NCBI RefSeq assembly: GCF_028291725.1 | Contig: NZ_JAQGNT010000015.1 | Coordinates: 1 to 50,169 of the forward strand | DNA: 50,169 nucleotides | Origin: Hydrocarboniphaga sp. | GTDB lineage: Bacteria > Pseudomonadota > Gammaproteobacteria > Nevskiales > Nevskiaceae | Direction of reading: 5' to 3' | Part shown: in pieces, positions 24,459-33,543 of the stretch | Numbering within the stretch: the first letter of the stretch is position 1 | Layout: each line of letters opens with the position of its first letter | Translations under genes and position numbers: made by a program | Notes under the pieces: generated by a model | The model's database searches: none | Told to the model about the DNA's origin: nothing | Seen by the model: only the letters and a program-made list of their open reading frames with translations

Positions 24459-24902
24459 ATGGATGACACCGTCAAGATTCTGAATGGCCTGATCGAGACT
24501 TCCGAAGATGGCATGAAGGGCTTCAAAGAAGCGTCCGACAAGGCGGCCGCAGCCGAGCTGAAACAGCTGTTCTCGGAACGCGCGGGCAGCTGCAGCCAGA
24601 GCGTTCGCGAGCTGCAGACCCTGGTCACCGCCCTTGGCGGCGCGCCGGAGAAATCCGGCAGCGTTGCCGGTGCAGCGCATCGCGGCTGGGTCAAGATCAA
24701 GACCGCGGTCAGCGATAGCAATATCGCGGTGCTGGAGGAAGTCGAACGCGGTGAGGATCACGCCAAGGCGAATTACGGCAAGGCCCTGAAAGCCGAGCTG
24801 CCACCGCAAGTGCGTAGCGTCGTCGAGAAGCAGTATCACGGCGTGGTCGCCAACCACGACCACATCCGCGATCTGCGCGACCAGTACCGCGCGGCGGCGT
24901 AG
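24459..24902 (+). CDS. PA2169-family four-helix-bundle protein (DUF2383)
   Basis: 147 residues, entirely helical, with the family pattern DTVKILNGLIETSEDGMKGF, then ELKQLFSERAGSC and VLEEVERGEDHAKANYGKAL resembling ferritin-like bundles. A strong ribosome binding site (AACGAGGAG) precedes ATG 24459. PA2169-type proteins are often associated with stress or biofilm conditions, but no activity is established. It is monocistronic. Confidence 0.9.
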   Translation: MDDTVKILNGLIETSEDGMKGFKEASDKAAAAELKQLFSERAGSCSQSVRELQTLVTALGGAPEKSGSVAGAAHRGWVKIKTAVSDSNIAVLEEVERGEDHAKANYGKALKAELPPQVRSVVEKQYHGVVANHDHIRDLRDQYRAAA

Positions 24903-24909
24903 GGCTGTC

Positions 24910-24962
24910 GTAGCTTGAGGGTAGGTTGGGGGTAGGTTGGGGTGAGCGCAGCGAACCCCAAC
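24910..24962 (+). repeat. REP unit with duplicated GTAG heads
   Basis: A REP of the GTTGGGG family (GTAG, then GTTGGGGT-loop-ACCCCAAC, 24932-24962) is preceded by two further 11-base heads, giving GTAGCTTGAGG, GTAGGTTGGGG, GTAGGTTGGGG in tandem. The same unit forms the REPIN at 29461-29538. Confidence 0.75.
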
Positions 24963-24976
24963 GATCACCGCTGCGA

Positions 24977-25255
24977 TTACGGAATCCAGTTCCAGACATC
25001 CGGCTGCGTTTCCAGCCAGTCGTGCGCGGTTTTCTTGCCGGCATGGTCGGTATCGTTGATCGAAAACACACCTTCAAAATCGGTGTTGTCGGTCTTGACT
25101 GCGTAGTCGTGCCTGGACGCTTCGTCTTTCAGAAACTTCAGGTAGTCGCCGATGTTGGCGTCATAGGCCTCGATCGCCTCGGCCGTGTTCTGTTCGAGCT
25201 GCAGCGCCCGGCTGCGATGACTCGGAAGGTGGACAGTGATGGTGGCACGCGCCAT
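24977..25255 (-). CDS. Small conserved-looking protein of unknown function
   Basis: 92 residues from ATG 25255 (MARATITVHLPSHRSRALQ), with a clear AGGAG seven bases upstream; the longer frame that extends upstream is not coding. The body is mixed alpha/beta with an acidic middle (DANIGDYLKFLKDEASRHDY) and a C-terminal HDWLETQPDVWNWIP rich in Trp. I do not recognise a family. It lies 80 bases downstream of yaeQ on the same strand and may be cotranscribed with yaeQ and the ABC-F gene. Confidence 0.7.
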   Translation of the reverse strand: MARATITVHLPSHRSRALQLEQNTAEAIEAYDANIGDYLKFLKDEASRHDYAVKTDNTDFEGVFSINDTDHAGKKTAHDWLETQPDVWNWIP

Positions 25256-25335
25256 GGTCGCTCCTGGTTGAACCGCAGTTTCTGTGACGATTCTGCGCCG
25301 ACTTCGTTCCGTCTGTCGGGGATGCCTAGCCCAAC

Positions 25336-25884
25336 CTAGCCCATCTTGGGATTGAGTTCCGTACAGTCCACCGCAATCGTCAGCTCGCCGTTGCCGATCC
25401 AGATCTGCTGCTCCTGGATCGAGCAGTTCAGATCCATCGTGCGCGCCGCGAGCGCGGTGACCGGCGTATCGCCGCTGACCGACAGCCGGCGCACCTGCAG
25501 ATTGCGCGCGCGTTCGAGCCTGGCTTCGGCGCCGGCCCACCATTGCCCTGCCGCGTGACCGTAGTTGTAGACCGTGACCTGGCGTGCGCGACCGCAGGCC
25601 TTGATCAGATTGCGCTCGTCGGGCTGGCCGAGCACGATCCATTCCTCGATCAGGCCGGTCAGATCGCGCCGCCACAGGTCAGGCTCGTCCGGATCGGACA
25701 GGCCCTTGCCGAAGGCCAGCAGCTCATCGGCATGCAGCGCAAAGGCGACCAGGCGCAGCATCATGCGCTCGTCGGTCTCCGAGGGATGCCGCGCCAGCGT
25801 CAGCGCGTAGTCGGCGTAGTGGCCGCGGTCCATGTCGGCGACCGCGAGCTGCGCCTTGTAAATGGTCGCTTTGGCCGCTGCCAT
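25336..25884 (-). CDS. yaeQ: YaeQ family protein
   Basis: 182 residues matching the YaeQ family: MAAAKATIYKAQLAVADMDRGHYADYALTLARHPSETDERMM, then EPDLWRRDLTGLIEEWIVLGQPDERNLIKACGRA and a C-terminal beta-rich part. YaeQ has a PD-(D/E)XK nuclease-like fold; it was once reported to suppress RfaH defects, but its biochemical role is not settled. Its ATG overlaps the stop of the ABC-F gene by one base (TAATG), so translation is likely coupled. Confidence 0.93.
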   Translation of the reverse strand: MAAAKATIYKAQLAVADMDRGHYADYALTLARHPSETDERMMLRLVAFALHADELLAFGKGLSDPDEPDLWRRDLTGLIEEWIVLGQPDERNLIKACGRARQVTVYNYGHAAGQWWAGAEARLERARNLQVRRLSVSGDTPVTALAARTMDLNCSIQEQQIWIGNGELTIAVDCTELNPKMG

Positions 25885-27500
25885 TACGCGGCTGCCGCGG
25901 ACTTCTTCGAGACTTTCTTGCCGCCGTTCAGATCGCGCGTATTCAGCCACTTGGCGTAATCGTCGAGATCGCCGTCGAACGGTACGCAGCGGCTGTCGGC
26001 GACCAGCCACAAGGTATCGCAGGTGCTGGTCAGCAAATGGCGATCATGCGAGACCACGATCACCGCGCCGGCATACGACATCAGCGCCGTTTCCAGCGCG
26101 TGGCGCATGTCCAGATCCAAGTGATTGGTCGGCTCATCTAACAGCAGCAGGTTCGGGTTCTGATAGACCACCATCGCCAGCGCCAGCCGCGCCTTCTCGC
26201 CGCCGGAGAACGGGCCTACCGGCTCGTAGACGCGGTCGCCCTTGAAGTTGAAGCCGCCGAGAAAGCCGCGCAGTTCCTGCTCGCTGATTTTCGGATCGAT
26301 GCGGCGGAAATGCAGGATAGGCGAGGCGTCCGGGTCCAGCGTCTCGGTAGTGTGCTGGGCGAAGTAGCCGACGCGCAGATACTTGTCGCGCATCAGGTCG
26401 CCCGACAGCGCCGGGATCGCGCCGGCGATGGTCTGCACCAGGGTCGACTTGCCGGCGCCGTTCTGGCCGAGCAGGCCGATGCGCTCGCCCGGTGCGACCA
26501 GCACGCGCAGCTTTTCGAGAATGATTTTCTCGCCGTAGCCGGCGACGACGTCGTCGAAGCGCACCAGCGGCGAGGGCAGGCGATCCGGCTCCGGGAACTC
26601 GAAGCTGAACTCGCTATCGGCGTGCACCGCCGAGACCATCTCCATGCGCTCCAGCGCCTTGATGCGGCTCTGCGCCTGCGAGGCCTTGGAGGCCGAGGCG
26701 CGGAAGCGGTTGATGAACTTCTGCAGATGCGCGACCTGCTTCTGCTGCTTGGCGAAGGCGCCGGCCTGCAGGCTCATCTTCTCTGCACGCTGGCGCTCGA
26801 ACTGCGAGTAGTTGCCGGTGTAGAGATTGGCCTTCTGGTTTTCCAGGTGCAGCGTGTGCGTAGTGACCGCGTCGAGGAACTCGCGGTCATGCGAGATCAC
26901 CATCAGCAGGCCCGGATACTGCGCCAGCCAGCTCTGCAGCCAGATCACCGCGTCCAGATCCAAGTGATTGGTCGGCTCATCCAGCAGCAGCACGTCGGAG
27001 CGGCACATCAGCGCGCGGGCCAGGTTCAGGCGCATGCGCCAGCCGCCGGAGAAGTCCGCGACCGGGCGCTGCTGCGCCTCCTGGCTGAAGGACAGCCCGT
27101 GCAGCAGCGAGGCCGCGCGCGCGCGGGCGGCGTAACCGCCGATCATGCCGAGGCGCTCGTGGATCGCGCAGATTGTGTCGATGTCTTCTTTTTCTTCCGC
27201 GATCGCCAGGCGCCGTTCCAGATCGCGCAGTTCGACATCGCCGTCCAGCGCGAATTCGATCGCGAGGTCCGGCAGGGCGGGCGTGTCCTGGGCGGCGGTG
27301 GCGACCGCGACGTTCTTCAGCGACGACATCTCGCCCTTGTCGGGCGCCAACTGGCCGAGAATCGCAGCGAACAGCGTCGATTTGCCGGTGCCGTTGCGGC
27401 CGATCAGGCCGACGTGCCAGCCACTGTGGATCGAAAAGGAAGCGTCTTCCAGGAGCGCGCGCGGGCCACGGCGCAGGGTGAGGCGGGATGCGGAGATCAT
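25884..27500 (-). CDS. ABC-F family ATPase (YheS-like)
   Basis: 538 residues with two ABC domains and no membrane segments. Walker A GRNGTGKST and GQNGAGKST, signatures FSGGW and FSGGEKARLALA, Walker B LLLDEPTNHLDLD twice, and a linker region (about 240-300) rich in Gln and Lys. This is the ABC-F class of translation factors that bind the ribosomal E site. The arrangement is closest to YheS, but the C-terminal extension of E. coli YheS is mostly absent (the protein ends KKVSKKSAAAA). It is the first gene of a unit with yaeQ. Confidence 0.93.
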   Translation of the reverse strand: MISASRLTLRRGPRALLEDASFSIHSGWHVGLIGRNGTGKSTLFAAILGQLAPDKGEMSSLKNVAVATAAQDTPALPDLAIEFALDGDVELRDLERRLAIAEEKEDIDTICAIHERLGMIGGYAARARAASLLHGLSFSQEAQQRPVADFSGGWRMRLNLARALMCRSDVLLLDEPTNHLDLDAVIWLQSWLAQYPGLLMVISHDREFLDAVTTHTLHLENQKANLYTGNYSQFERQRAEKMSLQAGAFAKQQKQVAHLQKFINRFRASASKASQAQSRIKALERMEMVSAVHADSEFSFEFPEPDRLPSPLVRFDDVVAGYGEKIILEKLRVLVAPGERIGLLGQNGAGKSTLVQTIAGAIPALSGDLMRDKYLRVGYFAQHTTETLDPDASPILHFRRIDPKISEQELRGFLGGFNFKGDRVYEPVGPFSGGEKARLALAMVVYQNPNLLLLDEPTNHLDLDMRHALETALMSYAGAVIVVSHDRHLLTSTCDTLWLVADSRCVPFDGDLDDYAKWLNTRDLNGGKKVSKKSAAAA

Positions 27501-27624
27501 CCGCTAGTTTACCGGGCGTAGCCTTGCTTGGCCTGAGTAATTAGTAAGGGGGTTGTGGTTTTTTTGGCCAGGGTGGCGCTTTTTTGGGAGCTTTAGAACC
27601 GGGCACAGCGCAGTAAGCGGAACT

Positions 27625-27691
27625 GTAGGAGCGGTCCTTGACCGCGAATGCGCTCTTGAAGGTCTCAATCGCGGTCAAGGACCGCTCCTAC
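27625..27691. repeat. REPIN (GTAG-GAGCGGTC family)
   Basis: Two inverted units GTAGGAGCGGTCCTTGACCG and its complement, each a GTAG head plus a GCGGTC-CTT-GACCGC hairpin, are separated by about 20 bases. Base pairs beyond the heads (CT/AG) extend symmetry to 27623-27693. It lies between the divergent ABC-F promoter side and the M28 peptidase end, in 220 gene-free bases that otherwise hold only short T/A runs. Confidence 0.9.
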
Positions 27692-27720
27692 AGGTCGCGG
27701 AATCCACTTTTTTTTTTGGC

Positions 27721-29436
27721 TTACCGGCTTCCCTTGAGAGTCGAATCCCGCTTCGCCTTGAACTCCGACCCCGCCTTCCACGTCGGCCAGACATCGCCAT
27801 TGGCCACCACATCACCCACCTCGAACAGCAACTGCGCATCCAGCGCCGCGCCGCTCAGATCCCAGTCCGGCTTAATCTCGTCCGACAGCTTGTGATAGTC
27901 GTTGGCCGTGTACTCGGCGCGCTTGGATTCGCCATAACCGGGCTTGCCGATCACGTCGACGCCGGCCTTGGTGTACAGCGACGGCACGCCCTGCTTGGCG
28001 AAGTTGAACTGGTCGGATCGGAAGTACGAGCCCTTCTGCGGTTCGGCGTCGGCGATGACGATGCGGCCGTGCCGGGTCACGATCGCGGCGTAGTCGTCTT
28101 CCAGCGTGTTCTGGCCGGCACCGACGATCTGCGTGTCGCGCGTCGCGCCCCAGCTGCCGAGCACGTCCATGTTGAAGGTGGCGACGGTCTGGTCCAGCGG
28201 AACCAGCGGATTCTCCGAATAGAACTTGCTGCCGAGCAGGCCCTGCTCTTCGGCGGTCACCGCGATGAACAGCACCGAGCGTTTCGGCTTCACTTTCAGC
28301 GTTTCAAAGGCCTGCGCGATCTCCAGCAGCCCGGCGACACCCGAGGCATTGTCGGCGGCGCCGTTGTAGATCTGGTCGCCCACCAGCGTGGTGTCGCGGC
28401 CCAGGTGATCCCAGTGCGCGGTGTAGATCAAGTATTCGCTCTTCAGCTTATCGTCCGAGCCGTCGAGCTTGCCGATCACGTTGTGCGATTGCACTTCACG
28501 CAGCTGGTTCTCGATGGTATAGCTGACCTTGGCCTTGGCCAGCGGCACCGGCTTGAAATCGCGGCTGAGCGCAGCGGTTTTCAGTGCGTCGAAGTCCAGG
28601 CCGCTGGCCTTGAAAAGTTCACGCGCCTTGTCGCTGGTGATCCAGGACTGCACTGGCACGCGGCTCATGTTTTTGTCGGCGCTGGCGAGGTTGAACTGCT
28701 CACCCGACCAGGAGTTCTGCACCACCGCCCAGGGATACGCAGCCGGCTCGGTCTCGTGAATGATGATCGCGGCCGCGGCGCCGAGCGTTGAGGCGATTTC
28801 GTACTTGTAGGTCCAGCGGCCGTAGTAGGTCATCGCCCGGCCTTTGAACATCGCGTCGTCGAGCTTGGCTGGATCTTTCGGGTCCGGAATCGCCGGATCG
28901 TTGATCAGCATGACCAGGGTCTTGCCGTGCACGTCAACGCCCTTGTAATCGTCCCAGCCGTATTCCGGCGCCTGTACGCCGTAGCCGACGAACACCAGGT
29001 CGGAATTCTCGACTTTCACTTCGGGCACGAAGCGCGAGGTCGCCGCGACGAAATCCCGGCGGTATTCGGTCGCGATCTTTTTGCCGTTGACGCTCAGCGA
29101 CATCGTCGGCTTGCCGTCGATGCCGAGCAGCGGCACGTTCTGTACAAAGCTGCCGTCGGGATTGCCCGGCGCCAGACCCAGGGCCTTGAATTGCGCGCTG
29201 ATGTACGCGACGGTTTTTTCTTCGCCCGGCGTGCCGGGCAGGCGGCCTTCGAATTCGTCGCTGGACAGGACCTTGATGTGCTTCATCAGGTCGGCGGCGT
29301 CGATCTGGGCGAGCGCCGGGGCGAGTGCGTTCTCAGTGGCCGGCGAAGCCGGCGCGGGCGTTTGCGGTGTTTCTTTCCTGCCGCAGGCGGCGAGCAGCAA
29401 GACGGCGATCAGTGCAAACCGGTTCCAGGATTTCAT
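27721..29436 (-). CDS. M28-family zinc aminopeptidase, lipoprotein
   Basis: 571 residues from ATG 29436 ([19 protein letters not shown]); the longer upstream frame crosses a REPIN and is rejected. A lipobox LAAC near residue 19 indicates a membrane-anchored periplasmic or outer-membrane lipoprotein. A PA-like insert (about 130-330) precedes the catalytic core with zinc ligands in [36 protein letters not shown] and YHKLSDE, the M28 co-catalytic set. It removes N-terminal residues from peptides. It shares strand with the S9 oligopeptidase upstream, with a REPIN between them, and probably works with it and the POT importer in peptide use. Confidence 0.94.
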   Translation of the reverse strand: MKSWNRFALIAVLLLAACGRKETPQTPAPASPATENALAPALAQIDAADLMKHIKVLSSDEFEGRLPGTPGEEKTVAYISAQFKALGLAPGNPDGSFVQNVPLLGIDGKPTMSLSVNGKKIATEYRRDFVAATSRFVPEVKVENSDLVFVGYGVQAPEYGWDDYKGVDVHGKTLVMLINDPAIPDPKDPAKLDDAMFKGRAMTYYGRWTYKYEIASTLGAAAAIIIHETEPAAYPWAVVQNSWSGEQFNLASADKNMSRVPVQSWITSDKARELFKASGLDFDALKTAALSRDFKPVPLAKAKVSYTIENQLREVQSHNVIGKLDGSDDKLKSEYLIYTAHWDHLGRDTTLVGDQIYNGAADNASGVAGLLEIAQAFETLKVKPKRSVLFIAVTAEEQGLLGSKFYSENPLVPLDQTVATFNMDVLGSWGATRDTQIVGAGQNTLEDDYAAIVTRHGRIVIADAEPQKGSYFRSDQFNFAKQGVPSLYTKAGVDVIGKPGYGESKRAEYTANDYHKLSDEIKPDWDLSGAALDAQLLFEVGDVVANGDVWPTWKAGSEFKAKRDSTLKGSR

Positions 29437-29460
29437 CGTTCTCTCGATTGACGCAGCCGA

Positions 29461-29538
29461 GTAGGTTGGGGTGAGCGCAGCGAACCCCAACATCGGCGCG
29501 GGCACACGTTGGGGTTCGCTGCGCTCACCCCAACCTAC
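29461..29538. repeat. REPIN (GTAG-GTTGGGG family)
   Basis: Two inverted units, each GTAG followed by GTTGGGGT-GAGCGCAGCG-AACCCCAAC-type hairpin, are separated by about 15 bases (ATCGGCGCGGGCACAC). It lies between the M28 and S9 peptidase genes on the same strand, so it would form large hairpins in a shared transcript. Confidence 0.9.
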
Positions 29539-29555
29539 ACAGGAGCGAGACAGGC

Positions 29556-31637
29556 TTATTTCGCCGGCTTCAGATGCCGGTCCAGCCAGGCCTGCACGGT
29601 GTCGTACCACTGGATGCTGTTGTTCGGCTTCAGCACCCAGTGATTCTCGTCGGGGAAGTACAGGAACTGGCTTTCGATGCCGCGGCGCTGCAGCGCGGTG
29701 AACGCGGCCAGGCCCTGCTCGACCGGAATGCGGTAGTCGAGCTGGCCATGCACGATCAGCATCGGTGTCTTCCACTGCGCGACATGCGCGACCGGATTGA
29801 AACGCTCGTAGCTCTCGGGCTTTTCATACGGCGTGCCGCCGTGTTCCCACTCGTCGAACCAGAGTTCTTCGGTGGCATAGCCCATCGCGCGCGCATCGAA
29901 TACGCCGTCGTGCGTGACCAGGCATTTAAAGCCGTCGCTCCAGTTGCCGGCGATCCAGTTGACCATGAAGCCGCCGTAGCTGGCGCCGAGTGCGCAGGCG
30001 TGATCGGCGTCGACGTAGTCGTAGGTCTTGGCCGCGTAGGCGAGGCCTTTCTGCAGATCCTCGAACGGCTTGCCGCCCCAGTCGCCGGAGATCGAATCGG
30101 TGAACGCCTGGCCGTAGCCGGTGGAGCCGTGGAAGTCGATCCAGACCACGCTGTAGCCCATGCCGGCGAACACTTCCGGATTCCAGCGATAGTGGAAGTC
30201 GTTGCCCATGCTGCCCTGCGGGCCGCCGTGGATGATGAAGGCGGTCGGATATTTCTTGCCGGGCTCGTAGCCGGCCGGTTTCATCACGTAGCCGTAAACC
30301 GTATCGCCGCCGGCGCCGGGAAACGAGAACTGCTCGTAGGGCGCCATCTCGATCGCGGCCAGCTTGTCGGCGTTGTGCCGCGTCAGCTGCGTGGTGCTGC
30401 CGTTCCAGGCGATGCGGTACAGATCGTCCGGCGCGGCCAGATTGTTCTGCACATACACCAGGCCGTCTTCGGACAGGTTGAAGCCGCTGACAGTGCCGGC
30501 GCCGGTGAGCTTTTTGATCGCGCCGCCGCCGAGATTCAGCGCGAAGATCGGTTTCTGGCCGAGTTCGTCCGCGGTCGCGTACAGCGTGCTGCCGTTTTCG
30601 GACAGCGCGATGTGGTCCGGCGAGCGATCCCACTTCGGCGCCAGCTCACGCGTTTTGCCGCTGCGCAGATCGCGCACCATGATGTGGAAACGGTCGGCCT
30701 CGAAGCCCGGGCGTTTCATCGCCAGATACACCAGCGTGCGGCCATTGGGCGTGACGATCGGCTGCGCGTCCCAGGCCAGGTTGTCGGCGGTCAGATTGAC
30801 CGGCTTGCTTTTGCCCTCGGTCTCGACCGAATACAGATCGAAGTTGGTACTCCAGGGCTCGGTGCGGCCGGCGATGCGGGCCGAGAAAATAACGGTCTTG
30901 CCGTCGGGCGTGAAAGTGTATTCGGCGTCGTCGCCGAAAGGCTTGGACGGTACGTCGCCGTCGATGCCGCGCGACAGCAGGTGCGCGTCGCCGATCACAG
31001 CCTGTCCAGCAGCCTGTCCGGCACCGCCGGACTTGAGCGCTGCGATGAACAGCTGCGAGCGCGCGCCGCTGGCCCAGCTGTCCCAGTGACGCACAAACAG
31101 CTTGTCGTAGAGCACGCCGCTGGCCTTGCTCTTGGCGTGTTCGTCGAAGCGCTTCTTGCTGCAGGCCAGCGTGTCGCAGTCGGCGAACACTTCCATGCTG
31201 ACGACGATCCTGTCGCCGCGCGGCGACAGCTTGTAGCTGCCGACATCGAGCGGCAGCTGCGTCACCGCCTGCGCCTCGCCTTCCAGGCCCTGGCGCCAGA
31301 CCTGGGCGCTGCCGGAGCGCGTCGACAGGAAGTACAGCGACTTGCTGTCCGGTGACCAGCGCGGCGTGTCCGAGTTGCCAGTGCCGCTGGCGAACTTGCG
31401 CAGGCCGCTGGTCTTCAGGTCCATCAGCCAGACCGAGCGCAGGCCCTTGTTGGCGTCCATGTCGGTGGAGCGCAGCGTATAGGCCAGGTAGCGGCCGTCG
31501 GGCGAAACCTGCGGGTCGGAGACGCGCTCGAAGGTGACGACGTCGCGGATCGTCAGCGGGTGTCTGTCGGTGGCGCCGGCGGCGGCAGGCACGAGGGCGG
31601 CGGCTGCGAGCAGCGCCGCAAGGAGCACACGGGTCAT
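29556..31637 (-). CDS. S9-family prolyl oligopeptidase, exported
   Basis: 693 residues from ATG 31637 ([22 protein letters not shown]), which gives a proper signal peptide; a GTG at 31691 would add 18 residues. An N-terminal beta-propeller (about 35-430, with repeated PDG/PDSK turns such as [12 protein letters not shown] and [11 protein letters not shown]) covers an alpha/beta hydrolase domain with Ser553 ([11 protein letters not shown]), Asp634 (HGQLDYRIP) and His666 (DENHWVLKP). It is of the dipeptidyl/acylaminoacyl peptidase type and trims peptides in the periplasm. Its neighbours are the M28 peptidase downstream and, divergently, the peptide transporter. Confidence 0.94.
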   Translation of the reverse strand: MTRVLLAALLAAAALVPAAAGATDRHPLTIRDVVTFERVSDPQVSPDGRYLAYTLRSTDMDANKGLRSVWLMDLKTSGLRKFASGTGNSDTPRWSPDSKSLYFLSTRSGSAQVWRQGLEGEAQAVTQLPLDVGSYKLSPRGDRIVVSMEVFADCDTLACSKKRFDEHAKSKASGVLYDKLFVRHWDSWASGARSQLFIAALKSGGAGQAAGQAVIGDAHLLSRGIDGDVPSKPFGDDAEYTFTPDGKTVIFSARIAGRTEPWSTNFDLYSVETEGKSKPVNLTADNLAWDAQPIVTPNGRTLVYLAMKRPGFEADRFHIMVRDLRSGKTRELAPKWDRSPDHIALSENGSTLYATADELGQKPIFALNLGGGAIKKLTGAGTVSGFNLSEDGLVYVQNNLAAPDDLYRIAWNGSTTQLTRHNADKLAAIEMAPYEQFSFPGAGGDTVYGYVMKPAGYEPGKKYPTAFIIHGGPQGSMGNDFHYRWNPEVFAGMGYSVVWIDFHGSTGYGQAFTDSISGDWGGKPFEDLQKGLAYAAKTYDYVDADHACALGASYGGFMVNWIAGNWSDGFKCLVTHDGVFDARAMGYATEELWFDEWEHGGTPYEKPESYERFNPVAHVAQWKTPMLIVHGQLDYRIPVEQGLAAFTALQRRGIESQFLYFPDENHWVLKPNNSIQWYDTVQAWLDRHLKPAK

Positions 31638-31818
31638 GAGGGGGTCCGCTTTCGAAAGGGGAATGGTAAGGAGTTTGCGGGGGCTTGGCACGGTCGGGAC
31701 GCACGGCCACCGGTTTCGATCGGTGCCGTAGCTCGGACTGTAGCCCGAGCTTAAGCCCGAGCTGCCGGGATCTTCGGTCTGCTACCGTTGATTTTGGCCT
31801 CACTCCCTCGTATCCAAC

Positions 31819-33543
31819 ATGGTCTCGACATCGATGCCTGCCAGCGCCGCGCGTCCCGGCGACTTCCTCGGCCATCCGAAGGGCCTGTACGTCTGCTTCT
31901 TCACCGAGATGTGGGAGCGCTTTTCGTTCTACGGCATGAAGGCGCTGCTGCTGCTGTATCTGCTGAAGTACCACCTGTTCGGCGACGACGCCGGCTACGA
32001 CCTGCTCGGTGCCTACGGCGGCCTGGTCTACGCGGTGCCGGTGATCGGCGGCCTGGTCGCCGACCGCTGGCTGGGCATGCGCAAGGCGGTGGTGTTCGGC
32101 GGCGTGCTGCTGGTGCTCGGCCATCTGGGCATGGCGTATGAAGGCCATGCGGCGCGCCTGGTCGACGGCGTGGTGGTGCGCGACGAGGCGGCGCTGCAGG
32201 TGTTCTATCTGTCGCTGGCGCTGATCATCATGGGTGTCGGTTTCCTGAAGCCGAATATTTCGACGATCGTCGGCAAGCTGTACGCGGACAACGATCCTCG
32301 GCGCGATTCAGGCTTCACGCTGTTCGCCGCCGGCATCAACGTCGGCGCGATGTTCGCGAGCCTGATCTGCGCCTACCTGGGCGAGAGTTACGGCTGGAAG
32401 TACGGCTTCGGTGCGGCCGGCGTCGGCATGCTCGCGGGCCTGGCGATGTTCCTGTGGGGCCAGCGCTATCTCGAAGGTCACGCCGATCCGGCCGACCCGG
32501 ACAAGCTGCGCCAGAGAGTCGGGCCGGTGTCGCGGGAAACCGCGATCTATCTGGGCGGCATCGGCGGTGTCGCGCTGGTCTGGCAGCTGATCCAGCGCAC
32601 CTGGACCGTGCACGGCGCGATGCATCTGATCGCGCTGGCCTTCGTTGCCTGGTTCCTCTGGTTTCTGGTTCGTCACTGCAACCGCGTACAGCGCGCGCAG
32701 ATGATTTCGCTGGTGATGCTGATCATCGGCGTGCTGGTGTTCTACACGCTCTACGAGCAGACCTACGGCGCCTGGATCACCTACACCGACCGGCTGTCGA
32801 CGAAGAACTTTTTCGGTTTCACCAGCGCCGCCTCCGGCCTGCCCTGGGCGTTCTATTCGATGGCCGCGAGTCCACCGCTGATGGCGGCCTCGCTGATCGC
32901 CAGCGACCGCGGACGCAGCGGCCTGGGTGTCGCGCTGGTCATGCTGCTGGTCGTGGGGATGTGCGTGGCCATCACGCGCGACGTGGTGCTGGTGCCGCAG
33001 ACCGCCGGCTCGCTGACTTTTCTCGGTGCGCTGTTCCTGGTGATTCTGGCGCCGCTGTTTTCCTGGCTGTGGCCGGTGCTGGAGCGCCGCGGCCTGAACC
33101 CGAGCAAGCCGGCGAAGATGGGTATCGGCCTGCTGGCGGCGGGGCTGTCGTTTGTGCCCTTGAACGCCGGCGCACATGCGGCGATGGGCGGCGAACTGGC
33201 CAGCGTGTGGTGGCTGGTGCTCGCCTATTTCGTGCTCGAAATAGGCGAAATCTGCCTGCTGCCGATCGGCATGGCGGCGGTCACGCAGCTGTCGCTCGCA
33301 CGCGTCGTCGGCGTGATGATGGGCGCGTTCTGGCTGGCCACGGCCTACTCCGAAGTGCTGGCCGCGCAGTTCAGCAAGCTCGCGTCGATCGAGATACCGG
33401 AAGGCGCGACGCTGGACTTCGCGACCGCGTCGCTGCGTTACGCCGATCTGTTCGGGCTGATGACCTGGGTCGGCCTGGGCAGTGGCCTGCTGATCCTGGC
33501 GCTCACACCGCTGATCCGGCGCGGCATGCACGGGCTGAAGTAG
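31819..33543 (+). CDS. Proton-dependent oligopeptide transporter (POT/PTR family)
   Basis: 574 residues, about 12-14 membrane helices. The POT signature is intact: FFTEMWERFSFYGMKALLLLYL (ExxERFxYYG type) and FLKPNISTIVGKLY with GFTLFAAGINVGA. It imports di- and tripeptides with protons. A 5' region of about 180 bases separates it from the S9 peptidase gene, which is divergent, so the two may share regulation. Its 3' end overlaps the 3' end of the convergent lysyl-endopeptidase-like gene by 41 bases. Confidence 0.94.
   Translation: MVSTSMPASAARPGDFLGHPKGLYVCFFTEMWERFSFYGMKALLLLYLLKYHLFGDDAGYDLLGAYGGLVYAVPVIGGLVADRWLGMRKAVVFGGVLLVLGHLGMAYEGHAARLVDGVVVRDEAALQVFYLSLALIIMGVGFLKPNISTIVGKLYADNDPRRDSGFTLFAAGINVGAMFASLICAYLGESYGWKYGFGAAGVGMLAGLAMFLWGQRYLEGHADPADPDKLRQRVGPVSRETAIYLGGIGGVALVWQLIQRTWTVHGAMHLIALAFVAWFLWFLVRHCNRVQRAQMISLVMLIIGVLVFYTLYEQTYGAWITYTDRLSTKNFFGFTSAASGLPWAFYSMAASPPLMAASLIASDRGRSGLGVALVMLLVVGMCVAITRDVVLVPQTAGSLTFLGALFLVILAPLFSWLWPVLERRGLNPSKPAKMGIGLLAAGLSFVPLNAGAHAAMGGELASVWWLVLAYFVLEIGEICLLPIGMAAVTQLSLARVVGVMMGAFWLATAYSEVLAAQFSKLASIEIPEGATLDFATASLRYADLFGLMTWVGLGSGLLILALTPLIRRGMHGLK

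Noticed and set aside
29574-31355. 593-residue open frame opposite the S9 peptidase
   Set aside because: Shadow of the S9 gene, whose catalytic triad and propeller are intact on the minus strand.
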